From: Sorghum bicolor
Taxonomy: Eukaryota; Streptophyta; Magnoliopsida; Poales; Poaceae
DNA length: 64,000 nucleotides
Assembly (NCBI RefSeq): GCF_000003195.3
Contig: NC_012871.2
Location: 11,829,997-11,893,996, forward strand
Direction: 5' to 3'
Positions within the stretch are counted from its first letter, which is position 1; every line of letters begins with the position of its first letter. A program made the position numbers and the translations under genes. The notes under the pieces are model-generated. The model saw nothing but the letters and a program-made list of their open reading frames with translations. It was not told where the DNA came from and did no database searches. Below are positions 31,711 through 43,613 of the stretch, one piece after another.

Positions 31711-31892
31711 TAAGCAGGCGAGCTTCAGTGAATTCATAAATAGAAGCAATGCACAATTCAACACTCAGTCATGACACAATAGGTAAACAAATTTATTAAA
31801 TCCACACCTGGACTCAGAAACACAATCAAAGATTAGCATTGTACTACAAAACTCAGATGCATGTACTACACACGGGTCTATAGTATGGGTAA

Positions 31893-32471
31893 CACTACAA
31901 ACGTGTTCTTTAAGTGCGTCTATTTTAGTGAATATTGTACAGACGTTCGGGCTCTACATGCGTATGAAGTTAGGTTACTACTATAAATGCCAGCGGTTAA
32001 CGCGTCTGTCTGAAAGAGCATAGTAGCGACGCGTGTACAGTGCATGTGTGTAGTTGTGATGCTAATACACACGTTATTATTATGCGTTTGTAGGGAGGAG
32101 CACAATACAAACTCCTATTTTGTGAGCGAGTCTGTAGTATGTTCCTTACCATAGACGCGTCTAGGCAACAGACCCATCTGTAGTAAGAAAAATACTTCAG
32201 ACATTTTTCATGCCTACAGGTCTGTAGTCTGTAGCCTACAGGACAGCACTCATATACACAGAGAATCACAAATATATATATACACTGATATCATAGAAAT
32301 AATATACGTATACAAGATCGATCACAACTATTCATCACACACATTACACAGATTGTTCATCAGACACAATACACAGATTATATCTCTTCTTTATTTGTAT
32401 ATATCTTACATAGTTCATCATAAGGTTTTCGCAAGGAACTCACATCTCTTTCCAAAAGTACAGACTGAATA

Positions 32472-32524
<53 letters not shown>

Positions 32525-32549
32525 AGCACGTGATCATGGTCTGACTATC
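31893..32549. mobile_element. CACTA-like terminus with subterminal acgcgtct repeats
   Basis: cactacaaacgtgttctt at 31893 is followed by scattered words acgcgtct, gacgcgt and gtctgta to about 32240, a subterminal repeat pattern. An AT microsatellite lies within. The element would continue beyond the LTR insertion at 32555; joining across it, the minus-strand frame from 47937 reads through 47771 to a stop just left of 32550. A right terminus of this family was not found. Confidence 0.45.
32477..32521. repeat. (AT)n microsatellite
   Basis: About 22 uninterrupted AT units. Confidence 0.95.
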
Positions 32550-32554
32550 ACCGG

Positions 32555-33782
32555 TGTTGATATTTGGTAACGCAATAAGGAAATGATCCGCAAGCGCACG
32601 GATATCAGTGAGCATTTCACCCGGGAGGTTATCCAGAGTTATCGTATTTATATTTTTACCACTGTGAGAAAGGGTGCATCTGACTAACCAAATCTATTGC
32701 TACTATCCCTTTAGCCTACAAAGAATGTTTCTCGATGTGAGTGATGTATAGAGAAGACTGCAACCGTAGTCTCGTTCTAACCTTGGTAATTATGATCTAC
32801 TGTTCTATTGGGGAAGCTTACGGAATCTAGACACCACAAAGGATGTTCGATCCGCACCTATAAACCTACCCGTCCTGCTAACAAGATATGGGATACAAAG
32901 GTAACTCGGAAATGTCACGTTCCTCGCTACTACCACGGTCCAGCTAGTCAGGGGATATCTATGAGTACCCTAGCCTAAACACCACGTTTACGCTAGCAAT
33001 GATTACTCTAATACTCAACCGGAAGAGGATTAAAGTAAACTCATAAACCAAAGAACAATAAAACAAGAACTTACTAGAATTAGAAGTCGAATTACTGAAG
33101 AATCTTAGGAGCAAGCCTCGGGTTACGAGACTTGATCCCGCAGGTACAACTCGGAGTAGACACCGACAGGCCGGCCTTCCTCCGATCTACACCTCCACTC
33201 TATCTCTCTCAATCTAGTAGAAACTAGAAGATCTATTTCTACTTACATTGGTTGCTAAGCCTAAAAAGAAATATTATTTAGAGAAGAGGTTTTCCTTCGA
33301 GGGCACCCCTCAACTCTATGATAACTTCTTGTCTTCTCGAGGGGCCAGGGGGGTCTCCTTATATAGTCCTCCTCCTCTGCGTTTTTGGGTCGGTAGGCGA
33401 TGTGGTACTACGTTATCCTTGATCCTTTAGGTCGGTGGAACATCGTGTGCGAAGAGAGTCCTGAATGGCTTCCAGAGGGGGGCGGGCGCCCAGGGAAGGA
33501 GGGCGGGCGCCCTGGGCCTGGCCCCTTTCGGCCTCTGCTTTCTTCCCGTGGCTTCTGGAGTCTTCTAGATGGTAAAAAATTGCGCGGTGCGTTGATATCT
33601 CTATGTAATCCCGACATGTGGGCCTTTCTTCCGTATTTCCTGATAACCCTCTGCAGAAATAGACAAACACCAAAACTCGTGGAATTCTGTCAGATAAAAC
33701 CCTAATTCTAGGTGTTGGTTGCATTTGGATCTTTTTCTTTGTTTATTTGATGATTATATTTGGTCTTTAAGGACCGTCAACA
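32555..33782 (-). repeat. 3' LTR of element 1
   Basis: 1228 bp, TGTTGATA...CGTCAACA. Minus-strand TATA (tatataagg) at 33358-33366. Contains two copies of the palindromic word gggcgccc in a ggcgggcgccc context near 33480-33512. Confidence 0.93.
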
Positions 33783-33790
33783 ACTCCCCC
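33783..33790 (-). other. Polypurine tract of element 1
   Basis: Minus strand reads gggggagt directly before the 3' LTR. The same tract serves element 2 at 40488-40495. Confidence 0.75.
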
Positions 33791-35622
33791 AAGCTTACCT
33801 CTTGCTCGTCCCTGAGCAAGGATGAACTCAAGAGTTTCTTCAGTGGTTTCATGCCTTAAAAGTACACACGCATTCAAGCAAGATCTCATCTCTGAGTTAG
33901 AATAAACTGTTAAGACTTAAAACTTACTCATTTTACCTTTCACCATGGGGCTTGTAACCGTCACTTGTGTCTTGAGCAGTTAAAAGATAGAACAGTCAAG
34001 TCAAGCGCCATGTCTCGTATTCTTGATTAGCTATAGCTCTGGATTTTTTGCAGATTTTCAAATAAAACTCAGAGATTCCTTATATGACTCTCTCAAATCT
34101 CTCTTTTGTGGTATTTCTGGATCCTACCAAGTCAATAAGTCAAATCAAGATGTGCATGTGTGGCAAATGAATGGTGTATGGTGATGATGGTGATAACAAT
34201 GGTGAAAGTCTAATTCTATTTTTGCTCTTTTAAGGGGATACATATCTTTCTTGCACTTTGAAGCTTTTTGGGGAGAATGAGATGCTCTATATTTTCTTTT
34301 TTTTCTTTTTCTCTCAGGTGGGTAGCTTTGTACCCCTAATTCTATTGTCGGACACTTGTCCATTTTTACCTCTCGTCTCACTTTTTCTTTTCTTCGAGGT
34401 TCCGGACACTTGCTCCTTTTTATTTCCTCGTATTTTTTTAGAGCACTCATCTTCTGAAAGAATGTAGCAAGTGGTAGTAACCAAAATAACTGGGGCATTT
34501 ATTTTACAGGGAATAACAGGGATAGGAAAATGTTTTTGGCTATTCTCTCCCGGATTAGGAGTAGAATAATTTTGGGTGAATCTGGAGATGGAAATGAGTG
34601 GATGTATGTGGATGCGTACTTCCGGAGTAGAAGCAGCATATACGAGTGAACATGCAAGTGAATCTTGATTTTAACCACATGACAAGCTCCTAAGGGTCTA
34701 CACAGCTTGACCACACTCAATGCTCATAAGCAGTAAAAAGTAAATGTTTGGCTCAAAGTCTAATAAGCATGTATATATGGCTGTGGTAGGATTTTTAACT
34801 CTCATCATACAGGAACTCATCATGTGTTATTTTAAAGATTTTTAAAGATAAAATTCTCTAGAATTATAGCATCTCTAGGAACAGATAAACAACAGCTCAA
34901 CATTCCCATATCATATCCGTTAACGACTTAGACTTTAGATCAAGTACTCTTCCCACAAGTTCAGGTTTAGAGCAGGTTTAAATTATAACAGTTATGCCTA
35001 AACTTGAGAGAGATTTTAATTTTAAGAACTAGTCATGGCAGAGCAACTATTCATCATTTCCATGTGAGAGTTTATCATGAGGGTTCATAGCAAACTTTAT
35101 TTATTTATTTATTTAGCAAACTAAGCAAAGATATATATAAAAGCACAAAATCTTTATTTGGGTTTTTATGATTATGCATCTTTTATTATTTGAGTAAAGT
35201 ATAAACGCGAGTAGAAACACTTAGCTGGATAAATGGGGGTGCTCTCCCCCAAGCTGGATTTTAACGTAATTTCTTCTGATGTAGCTAGCAGGTGATGGAG
35301 GTGTATTTGAAAGTCGGCAGCACCCTGACAGCGATTAGGATGTCCTCCGTCTGCTAGTCTTTTTTGATCCTTGAATCCTGTGGAGCTCAAATAGACAACA
35401 AAGCTTTGTGGAAGAAGTGTTAGTATAAATATCTAGCCTTTATCATGTTGAGCCTCCTCAATAAATATTACATATTTAGCACAATCATGCACTTATTATT
35501 TTTATATTTTTATTGTAAGATGAAAACTTATTTATTTTATTTTTATGCCACCACAGTGAATATACTTATGAGTTTTATGCCATGAGCATACTCACATGAG
35601 GCTTACTATTTTTTTAACATTT

Positions 35623-36158
35623 TTATTTTCTTTTCAAGATAGCATGAACCTGATTAACTAAGCAAACTATTGAATGGAAAAGGATAACTACCAAGTTTAC
35701 CTCTTGGCAAGGCGTTCGGTATTTTTTAAGTCCTCCGAACGGGACTCTCCGTTTTCTCAGTCGTCCTGGGATTCGTTGGATGGCGTAGACTGTGGTTCCG
35801 GCGGCGCCTCCTCTTCGTGTATAACTATCTTCTCTCTCCACACCTGACTCGGTGCTACGGTCTCCTCAGGACAGTTCTGTTCAAGCTATATGTCTTCAGA
35901 CCTTATCACTTCTCCTTCGTAGTCTACCCATCCGTCCTTGATGATTTGCCTCCTCTGGTTGCGGTTGCGTTGTCTTCTTCTTGTACTGACCTGCTTAGAG
36001 TCTTCAACTATATAGTTAGGCTCAGTAAAATAGCGGCGTACCTTCTCAGAGGGAAAGTACATGTGGACTTCTCCGGTTCCAATGTAGATGATAACTTTGA
36101 TAGTGTTGAGGAACGGTCTTCCAAGGATGGTAGGTGGATCATACTCGTCTTCTCTCAT
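35623..36158 (-). pseudogene. Retroviral-type aspartic protease C-terminal relic (element 1)
   Basis: Minus-strand frame 36158-35886 contains DEYDPPTILGRPFLNTIK, the C-terminal I-L-G-R-P-F motif of LTR-retrotransposon proteases, followed by an Arg-rich segment. The homologous frame then continues in another phase (35841-35623, with IPGRLRKRRVPFGGLK), so there is a frameshift relative to element 2. The catalytic D-S/T-G half is not seen. Not functional. Confidence 0.6.
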
Positions 36159-36189
36159 GTCAAAGATCTGAAAATCATCTGGAGCTGAA

Positions 36190-38094
36190 TATATATTGGT
36201 TGTAGGGGCATGGTTCCATGTAGGAGCTGATAAGTGACTGTGGCCATTATATTGTCGTTAGATCCGGTGTCGTAGAGTGTCTTCTGAAAAGAGGATTCAT
36301 TGATTGTGCACTCGATGCTTGGAACACCAGGATTGTCCTTCTTTATCAGGAAAGGCGACTTGAGTCGACGATCGTGACCTCCTCCGACAAGGATCTAATG
36401 TTTTATGTCTTCTGGACAAGACTTCTCACCGTCTTCATCCTTTAGGTGCATCATTTGATTAGGCGTGGACCTTGACATCTGCACCTCTTGATACAGTGTC
36501 ACCTCTGTTCTTTGTTTGTCCAGCAGTTCGAAGTGCGGTGTTGGCAATATCTTGTTCACTGTGTTTGTGCTCGTAGATCCCGGTTCTTCACTTGGTGGAA
36601 TCTGGGAGTTGTAAAACTCCTCCATGTTTTGCTTGAAGTGTACCTATTCATAGAGACAAGGCAGAGATCAAGTGCATGGGCCCTGTTGGTGGAAAACACC
36701 AACAGAACCAAAAGTGTATTTGTTCTTCTCTAACCTTAAGCATAGTGAGCAAGACAAAGTTGATAGAACATGAGTGTAGCATTTAAAACATTTGTTAGAT
36801 CAGATGGCTCAACCTAATGGAAAGATAATATATCTATATTTATGTTTTGTTTATATCTTCCAAAGATTGAATGTGCAACATATTAGCTTATATGATTAGG
36901 AGTGTGGGACCATGAAGGTAGTACTAAGAACAAAGATTAAAGGACTAAACATGTTGAATTAATTAAGTTGGTTAATTTGGAGTTACAAATCATACATGTT
37001 TGTCTCTTTTATTCATGTGTATGCCAGAACCAAGGAGAACTTATAAAAGTGATAGTCAAGTACTTTAAGATGTTATTGAAGAGTGATGGTATAGTATCAC
37101 CTTGTGGAAGCTTTTCTTTCTTGGCGGTTGTGCATCGTGTTTGTGGCACTCTTTGTCTTGTTCCATGGATCATCTCTCTGTGATGAATGAGCTATGTCTT
37201 CCTTGTGCAAATCGTTAAACTTCATGTGTCACTTTCTTCATCTCCAATGTGAGTTTATCTCAGGACTTCCCAGGTTGATATTGAAAGTTTTCCTGCAAGG
37301 GTTAGTCCCACAAAATATACCAATATCTACTCAAGCAGTTTTTAGTTCAGTAACCAAACTAGACTCCATGTCTAATCAGATTAAGGAAGGCTATTTAACC
37401 TAAGCACCATGCTTAATTTAAATGCCAATGGAAGTATGTCGAGTACTTCCAAACCAACACTTACTAGGATAAACAAAGGTAGCATGATGGCATTTATAGA
37501 GATCTACTCAAGTGGAGGTGAAGTAGTGTAATTAGTATTTAACAAATTGAGCATGTCTCAAAGGTAAGGACAACCAACATAGCAACATGGAAAATGATGT
37601 TTTTATGTAAAGTACTCCCCCAAGCTTGAATTTTGCAAAATTCAAGTTTGGATGAATTTAATTCAATGTTGTATGATGGTTGGTTGCAAAATTCTAGGAT
37701 TGTCTCTCAAGTTTGTTTTATCCATCCATTCAATGGTGATAGCACATGGATTTTTAATGCCCTCTAGCCATTGATGTTGCTCTTCTCGATCCTCCTTGTG
37801 GTCTTGGTGACTCTTATGAAAGGGTTGTCTAGATAGATTCATAGGATTATCGGGAGGTTCAAGAGAAAGAGTGTAGTAGAAATTATTAAGCTCAAGGATG
37901 GGTTGGATAGCCGAATTATGGGTTTGAAATGTTTGGAATTCGGCTATTGAAACTTCCTTTCCTCGTCTGGGAGATGATTCCTTCTCTATTTCTAAGATTT
38001 TTCTATGAAGACTAGTACAAGAAGGATGTCCACGAATGAAGACATACCTTCCTTTACTAATAGATAAAGAAAGAAAGACTCTACCAAAGGTTAT
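36190..38094. other. Non-coding internal DNA of element 1
   Basis: Alignable with 43110-45700 of element 2 but with internal deletions, the largest about 0.5 kb near 37690 (element 2: 44770-45280). A minus frame at 36395-36625 is not shared with element 2 at that place. No enzyme domains. Confidence 0.55.
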
Positions 38095-38385
38095 TTAATT
38101 AAGACCAATGTGAAAATATCGAGAAGAAACATGGTCTTGTAGGGCTAGGTTTAAACCAGAATTTATAGAAAGATTAACAGATTCCCTAGGTGTAGCTAAA
38201 AGTGCATTATCTTCTTGATTAAAAGATAGGACCTCGGCTATAGAAAAGGGTTGGTTTTGACCTATTGCAATCAACTCCGGACACAGATCATAATTAGGGG
38301 CAGGACTTGTTGACTCCCATGGTCTATGGCTGGTCTCCGAAGGTGCAAAGAATTTAATAATAGGTATGGAATTCAAGTTATCCAT
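38095..38385 (-). pseudogene. Truncated copy of the element 2 ORF of unknown function
   Basis: Begins MDNLNSIPIIKFFAPSETS and stops after 96 codons, where the homologous element 2 frame continues to 313. The remainder is present in the DNA further left but broken by the stop and a deletion. Confidence 0.6.
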
Positions 38386-38472
38386 AAAGATAAAAAGATA
38401 AAAGAATAAAAGTATAAAAGTATAATACAAGATAATAGCAAGACTCAAAGTTATCTCAGCAAACCGTCTTTC

Positions 38473-38490
38473 TCCCCGGCAACGGCGCCA
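38473..38490 (-). other. Primer-binding site of element 1
   Basis: Minus strand reads tggcgccgttgccgggga, complementary to the 3' end of plant tRNA-Asp as I remember it, 8 bp inside the 5' LTR. Its position fixes the minus-strand orientation. Confidence 0.85.
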
Positions 38491-38498
38491 GAAGTGCT

Positions 38499-39279
38499 TG
38501 TTGATATTTGGTAACGCAATAAGGAAATGATCCGCAAGCGCACGGATATCGGTGGCCATTTCACCCGGGAGGTTATCCAGAGTTATCGTATTTATATTTT
38601 TACCACTGGGAGAAAGGGTGCATTTGACTAACCAAATCTATTGCTACTATCCCTTTAGGCTACAAAGAATGTTTCTCGATGTGAGTGATGTATAGAGAAG
38701 ACTGCAACCGTAGTCTCGTTCTAACCTTGGTAAGGATGATCTACTGTTCTATTGGGGAAGCTTACGGAATCTAGACACCACAAAGGATGTTCGACCCGCA
38801 CCTATAAACCTACCCGTCCTGCTAACAAGATATGGGATACAAAGGTAACTCGGAAATGTCACGTTCCTCGCTACTACCACGGTCCAGCTAGTCAGGGGAT
38901 ATCTATGAGTACCCTAGCCTAAACACCACGCTTACGCTAGCAATGATTACTCTAATACTCAACCGGAAGAGGATTAAAGTAAACTCATAAACCAAAGAAC
39001 AATAAAACAAGAACTTACTAGAATTAGAAGTCGAATTACTGAAGAATCTTAGAAGCAAGCCTCGGGTTAGGAGACTTGATCCCGTAGGTACAACTCGGAG
39101 TAGACACCGACAAGCCGGCCTTCCTCCGATCTACACCTCCACTCTATCTCTCTCAATCTAGTAGAAACTAGAAGATCTATTTCTACTTACATTGGTTGCT
39201 AAGCCTAAAAAGAAATTCTATTTAGAGAAGAGGTTTTCCTTCGAGGGCACCCCTCAACTCTATGATAACTTCTTGTCTT
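38499..39279 (-). repeat. 5' LTR of element 1, part nearest the primer site
   Basis: 781 bp ending at the gtctt that became the TSD of element 2. The rest of this LTR is 47317-47770. Confidence 0.9.
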
Positions 39280-40487
39280 TGTTGATATTTGGTAACGCAA
39301 TAAGGAAATGATCCGCAAGCGCTTGGATATCGGTGAGCATTTCACCCGGGAGGTTATCCAGAGTTATCGTATTTATATTTTTACCACTGGGAGAAAGGGT
39401 GCATCTGACTAACCAAATCTATTGCTACTATCCCTTTAGGCTACAAAGAATGTTTCTCGATGTGAGTGATGTATAGAGAAGACTGCAACCGTAGTCTCGT
39501 TCTAACCTTGGTAAGGATGATCTACTGTTCTATTGGGGAAGCTTACGGAATCTAGACACCACAAAGGATGTTCGACCCGCACCTATAAACCTACCCGTCC
39601 TGCTAACAAGATATGGGATACAAAGGTAACTCGGAAATGTCACGTTCCTCGCTACTACCACGGTCCAGCTAGTCAGGGGATATCTATGAGTACCCTAGCC
39701 TAAACACCACGTTTACGCTAGCAATGATTACTCTAATACTCAACCGGAAGAGGATTAAAGTAAACTCATAAACCAAAGAACAATAAAACAAGAACTTACT
39801 GGAATTAGAAGTCAAATTACTGAAGAATCTTAGGAGCAAGCCTCAGGTTAGGAGACTTGATCCCGCAGGTACAACTCGGAGTAGACACCGACAGGCCGGT
39901 CTTCCTCCGATCTACACCTCCACTCTATCTCTCTCAATCTAGTAGAAACTAGAAGATCTATTTCTACTTACATTGGTTGCTAAGCCTAAAAAGAAATATT
40001 ATTTAGAGAAAAGGTTTTCCTTCGAGGACACCCCTCAACTCTATGATAACTTCTTGTGTTCTCCAGGGGCCAGGGGGTCTCCTTATATAGTCCTCCTCCT
40101 CTATGCGTTTTTGGGTCGGTAGGCGATGTGGTACTATGTTATCCTTGATCCTTTAGGTCGGTGGAACATCGTGTGCGAAGAGAGTCCCAAACGGAGTCCA
40201 GGACAAGGCGGGCGCCCTGGGCTTGGTCCCTTTCGGCCTCTGCTTTCTTCCCGTGGCTTCTGGAGTCTTCTAGATGGTAGAAAATTGCGCGGTGCGTTGA
40301 TATCTCTATGTAATCCCGACATGTGGGCCTTTCTTCCTTATTTCCTGATAACCCCCTGTAGAAATAGACAAACACCAAAACTCGTGGAATTCTGTCAGAT
40401 AAAACCCTAAGTCTGGGTGTTGGTTGCATTTGGATCCTTTTCTTTATTTATTTGATGATTATATTTGGTACTTAAGGACCATCAACA
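39280..40487 (-). repeat. 3' LTR of element 2
   Basis: 1208 bp. It differs from the 5' LTR by a few substitutions and by loss of about 22 bp between two copies of ggcgggcgccc near 40207. Confidence 0.92.
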
Positions 40488-40495
40488 ACTCCCCC

Positions 40496-42635
40496 AAGCT
40501 TACCTCTTGCTCGTCCCTGAGCAAGGATGAACTCAAGAGTCTCTGCAGTGGTTTCGTGCCTTAAAAGTACACACACATTCAAGCAAGATCTCACCTCTGA
40601 GTTAGAGTAAACTGTTAAGACTTAAAACTTACTCATTTTACCTTTCACCATGGGGCTTGTAACCGTCACTTGTGTCTTGAGCAGTTAAAAGATAGAACGG
40701 TCAAGTCAAGCGCCATGTCTCTTATTCTTGATCAGCTATAGCTCTGGAGTTTTTGCAGATTTTCAAATAAAACTCAGAGATTCCTTATATGACTCTCCCA
40801 AATCTCTCTTTTGTGGTATTTCTGGATCCTTACCAGGGCAGTAATGATATGTGCCTTCTCTCAAAGTATGTAGTATTTGTGGTATGAGGCATAGTGATAT
40901 TGCCTTCTCTCTCACCCTACTCTAATAAGGTTTTGATATCTGGATCTCATAGGTGGGAGACAGACAATACATACTTACAAGACATTTCTTGCATAGTCAA
41001 ACCATGGATCCAGAGAAACAAGTCAATAAGTCAAATCAAGATGTGCATGTGTGGCGAATGAATGGTGTATGGTGATGATGGTAATAACAATGGTGAAAGA
41101 CTAATTCTACTTTTGCTCGTTTGAGGGGATACATACCTTTCTTGCACTTTAAAGCTTTTTGAGGAGAATGAGATGCTCTACATTTTCTTTTTCTTTCCTC
41201 TCAGGTGGGTATCTTGTACCCCTAATTCTACTGTCAGACACTTGTCCATTTTTACCTCTCGTCTCACTTTTTCTTTTCTTCGAGGTTTCGGGCACTTGCT
41301 CCTTTTTATTTCCTCGTATATATTTTTTTTTCTTTTTTCTCTTTCTTTTTTTTAGAGCACTCGTCTCCTGAAATAATATAGCAAGTGGTAGTAACCAAGA
41401 TAACTCGAGCATTTATTTCACAGGGAAAAATAGAAATAGGAGAATGTTTTTGGCTATTCTCTCCCGGATCAGGAGTAGAATAATTTTATGTGAATCTGGA
41501 GATCGAAATAAGTAGATATATGTGGATGCGTACTTCCGGAGTAGAAGCAGCATGTGTGAGTGAACGTGCAAGTGAATCTTGATTTTAACCACATGACAAG
41601 CTCCTAAGGGTCTACACAGCTTGACCACACTCAATGCTCATACGCAGTAAAAAGTAAATGTGTGGCTCAAAGTCTAGCAAGCATGTATATATGGCTGTGG
41701 TAGGAATTTAAACTCTCATCATATTGGAACTCATCATGTGTTATTTTAAAAATTTTTCAAAGATAAAATTCTTCAGAATTCTAGCATCTCTATGAACAGA
41801 TAAACAGCAGCTCAACCTTCCCATATCATATCCGTTAACAACTTAGACTTTAGATCAAGTACTCTTCCCACAAGTTCAGGTTTAGAGAAAATCTTAATTC
41901 ATAACAGCCATGCCTAAACTTGAGAGAGATTTTAATTTTTTAGAACTAGTCATGGCAGAGCAACTATTCATCATTTCCATGTGAGAGTTTATCATGAGGG
42001 TTCATAGTAAACTTTATTTATTTATTTATTTAGCAAACTAAGTAAAGATATATATATATAAAAGTACAAAATCTTTATTTGGGTTTTCATGATTATGCAT
42101 CTTTTATTATTTGAGTAAAGTATAAACGCGAGTAAAAAACGCTTAGCTGGATAAATGGGGGTGCTCTCCCCTAAGCTGGATTTTGACGTATTTTCTTCTG
42201 ATATAGCTAGCAGGTGGTGGAGGTGTATTTGAAAGTCGGCAGCACCCTGACAGCGATTACGATGTCCTCCGTCTGCTAGTCTTCTTTGATCCTTCAATTC
42301 TGTGGTGCTCAAATAGACAACAAAGCTTTGTGGAACTAGTTGAGTGTTAGCATAAATATCTAGCCTTTATCAAGATGAGCCTCCTCAATAAATGTTACTC
42401 TCTTTAGTAGGATCATAAATTTATTTTTATATTTTTACTTTTATAGGACAGGAATATATTTATTTTATTTTTACGCCACCACAGTGAATGTACTTATGGG
42501 TTTTATGCCATGAGCATACTTACATGGGGCTTACTATTTTATTAACATTTTTATTTTCTTTTCGAGATGATATAAACTTGATTAACTAAGCAAACTATAA
42601 TTGAATAATTGAAGGGAAAAGGATAACTACCAAGG
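40496..42635. other. Non-coding internal DNA of element 2, left part
   Basis: Matches 33791-35622 of element 1, with about 0.2 kb extra at 40835-41030 that element 1 has lost between two ggatcc words. Contains low-complexity T/C runs near 41180-41360. Open frames here are low-complexity artefacts. Confidence 0.6.
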
Positions 42636-43082
42636 TTACCTCTTGGCAAGGCGTTCGGTGTTTTTAAGTCCTCCAAACGGGACTCTCCGTTTTCTCAGTC
42701 GTCCTGGGATTCGATGGATGGCGTAGTCGGTGGTTCCGGTGGCTATAACTATTTTCTCTTTCCACACCTGACTCGGTGCTACGGTCTCCTCAAGACAGTT
42801 CTGTTCAAGCTGTATGTCATCATACATTATTATATTTCCTTTGTAGTCTGCCCATCTGTCCTTGATGATTTGCCTCCTCTGATTTTGGTTGCGTCGCCTT
42901 CTTCTCATCATGATCTGCTTAGAATCTTTAACTATATAGTTAGAATCATTAAAGTAGTGGCGTACCTTCTCATAGGGGAAGTGCATGTGGACTTCTCTGG
43001 TTCCAATGTAGAAGATTGCTTTAACGGTGCTGAGAAACGGTCTTTCAAGGATGGTGGGTGGATCATACTCGTCTTCTACCAT
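42636..43082 (-). pseudogene. Aspartic protease C-terminal relic, module 1 (element 2)
   Basis: 148 codons, starting in DEYDPPTILERPFLSTVK (a G to E change in the LGRPF motif) and continuing with an Arg/Gln-rich stretch and RIPGRLRKRRVPFGGLK to a stop. Homologous to 35623-36158. It lacks the catalytic D-S/T-G part, so it is a remnant of a gag-pol polyprotein C-terminal to protease. Confidence 0.6.
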
Positions 43083-43288
43083 GTCAATGACTTGGAAATC
43101 ATCTGGAGCTGAATATATGTTGGTTGTAGGGGCATGGTTCCATGTAGGAGCTGATAAGTGACTGCGGCCATTATGTTGACGTCACATCCGGTGTCATAGA
43201 GTGTCTTTTAAAAAGAGTATCTGTTGATTGTGCACTCGATGCTTGGAACACCAGGGTCGTCCTTCTTGATCAAGAAAGGTCACTTGAG

Positions 43289-43613
43289 TCAACGATCTTG
43301 ACCTCCTTGAGCTGTAGTGACCATCTTAGCTGACTCGGTCCACATTTGCTTGTTCCTGTTCCTCCTATTGGTCCTCTTCCTTGGTTCATGTCGGGATTGC
43401 TCTGAAATTTGTGTAGTCTTGTTCTTGAAGGAAAGTCTCCTTCTTCCCCTTGATGTAGAGACTGATCTTGGCAGCATTAGCGTAGATGACAGCTCTGGTG
43501 TTTAGGAATGGCCTCCCTAAGGTGATGGGTGCCCTCTCCTCAGTACCAGTCTCTATCACCACGAAGTTTGCTGGAGCGTACAAGGTACCAACTCGGACAC
43601 AGAGGTTCTTCAA
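43289..43613 (-). pseudogene. Aspartic protease C-terminal relic, module 2 (element 2)
   Basis: A second, divergent minus-strand frame with FVVIETGTEERAPITLGRPF followed by LNTRAVIYANAAKISLYIKG, again the C-terminal protease motif with a G-R-P-F core. It lies upstream of module 1 in the element's own direction. Element 1 has unrelated or lost sequence here. Two similar motifs in one element suggest recombination between related retroelements. Confidence 0.55.

Larger units (their letters stand above)
29485..31892. repeat. Unknown local repeat, copy C
   Basis: The longest copy. It aligns with A and B at 29485-30070, resumes after a solo LTR at 30570, and continues to 31380 and then 31711-31860. 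At about 31320-31336 it lacks the LINE that splits copy A. The region 29881-30060 on the minus strand has a frame sharing residues with copy A's 5055-5282 frame (x-EFLxxVxVVP, then CGIN/SGIN, then PMSHT/LMPHT), which may be a decayed exon. No function can be named. Confidence 0.65.

Noticed and set aside
41150..41412. Lysine-rich minus frame and phenylalanine-rich plus frames
   Set aside because: Low-complexity T/C runs in non-coding element DNA.
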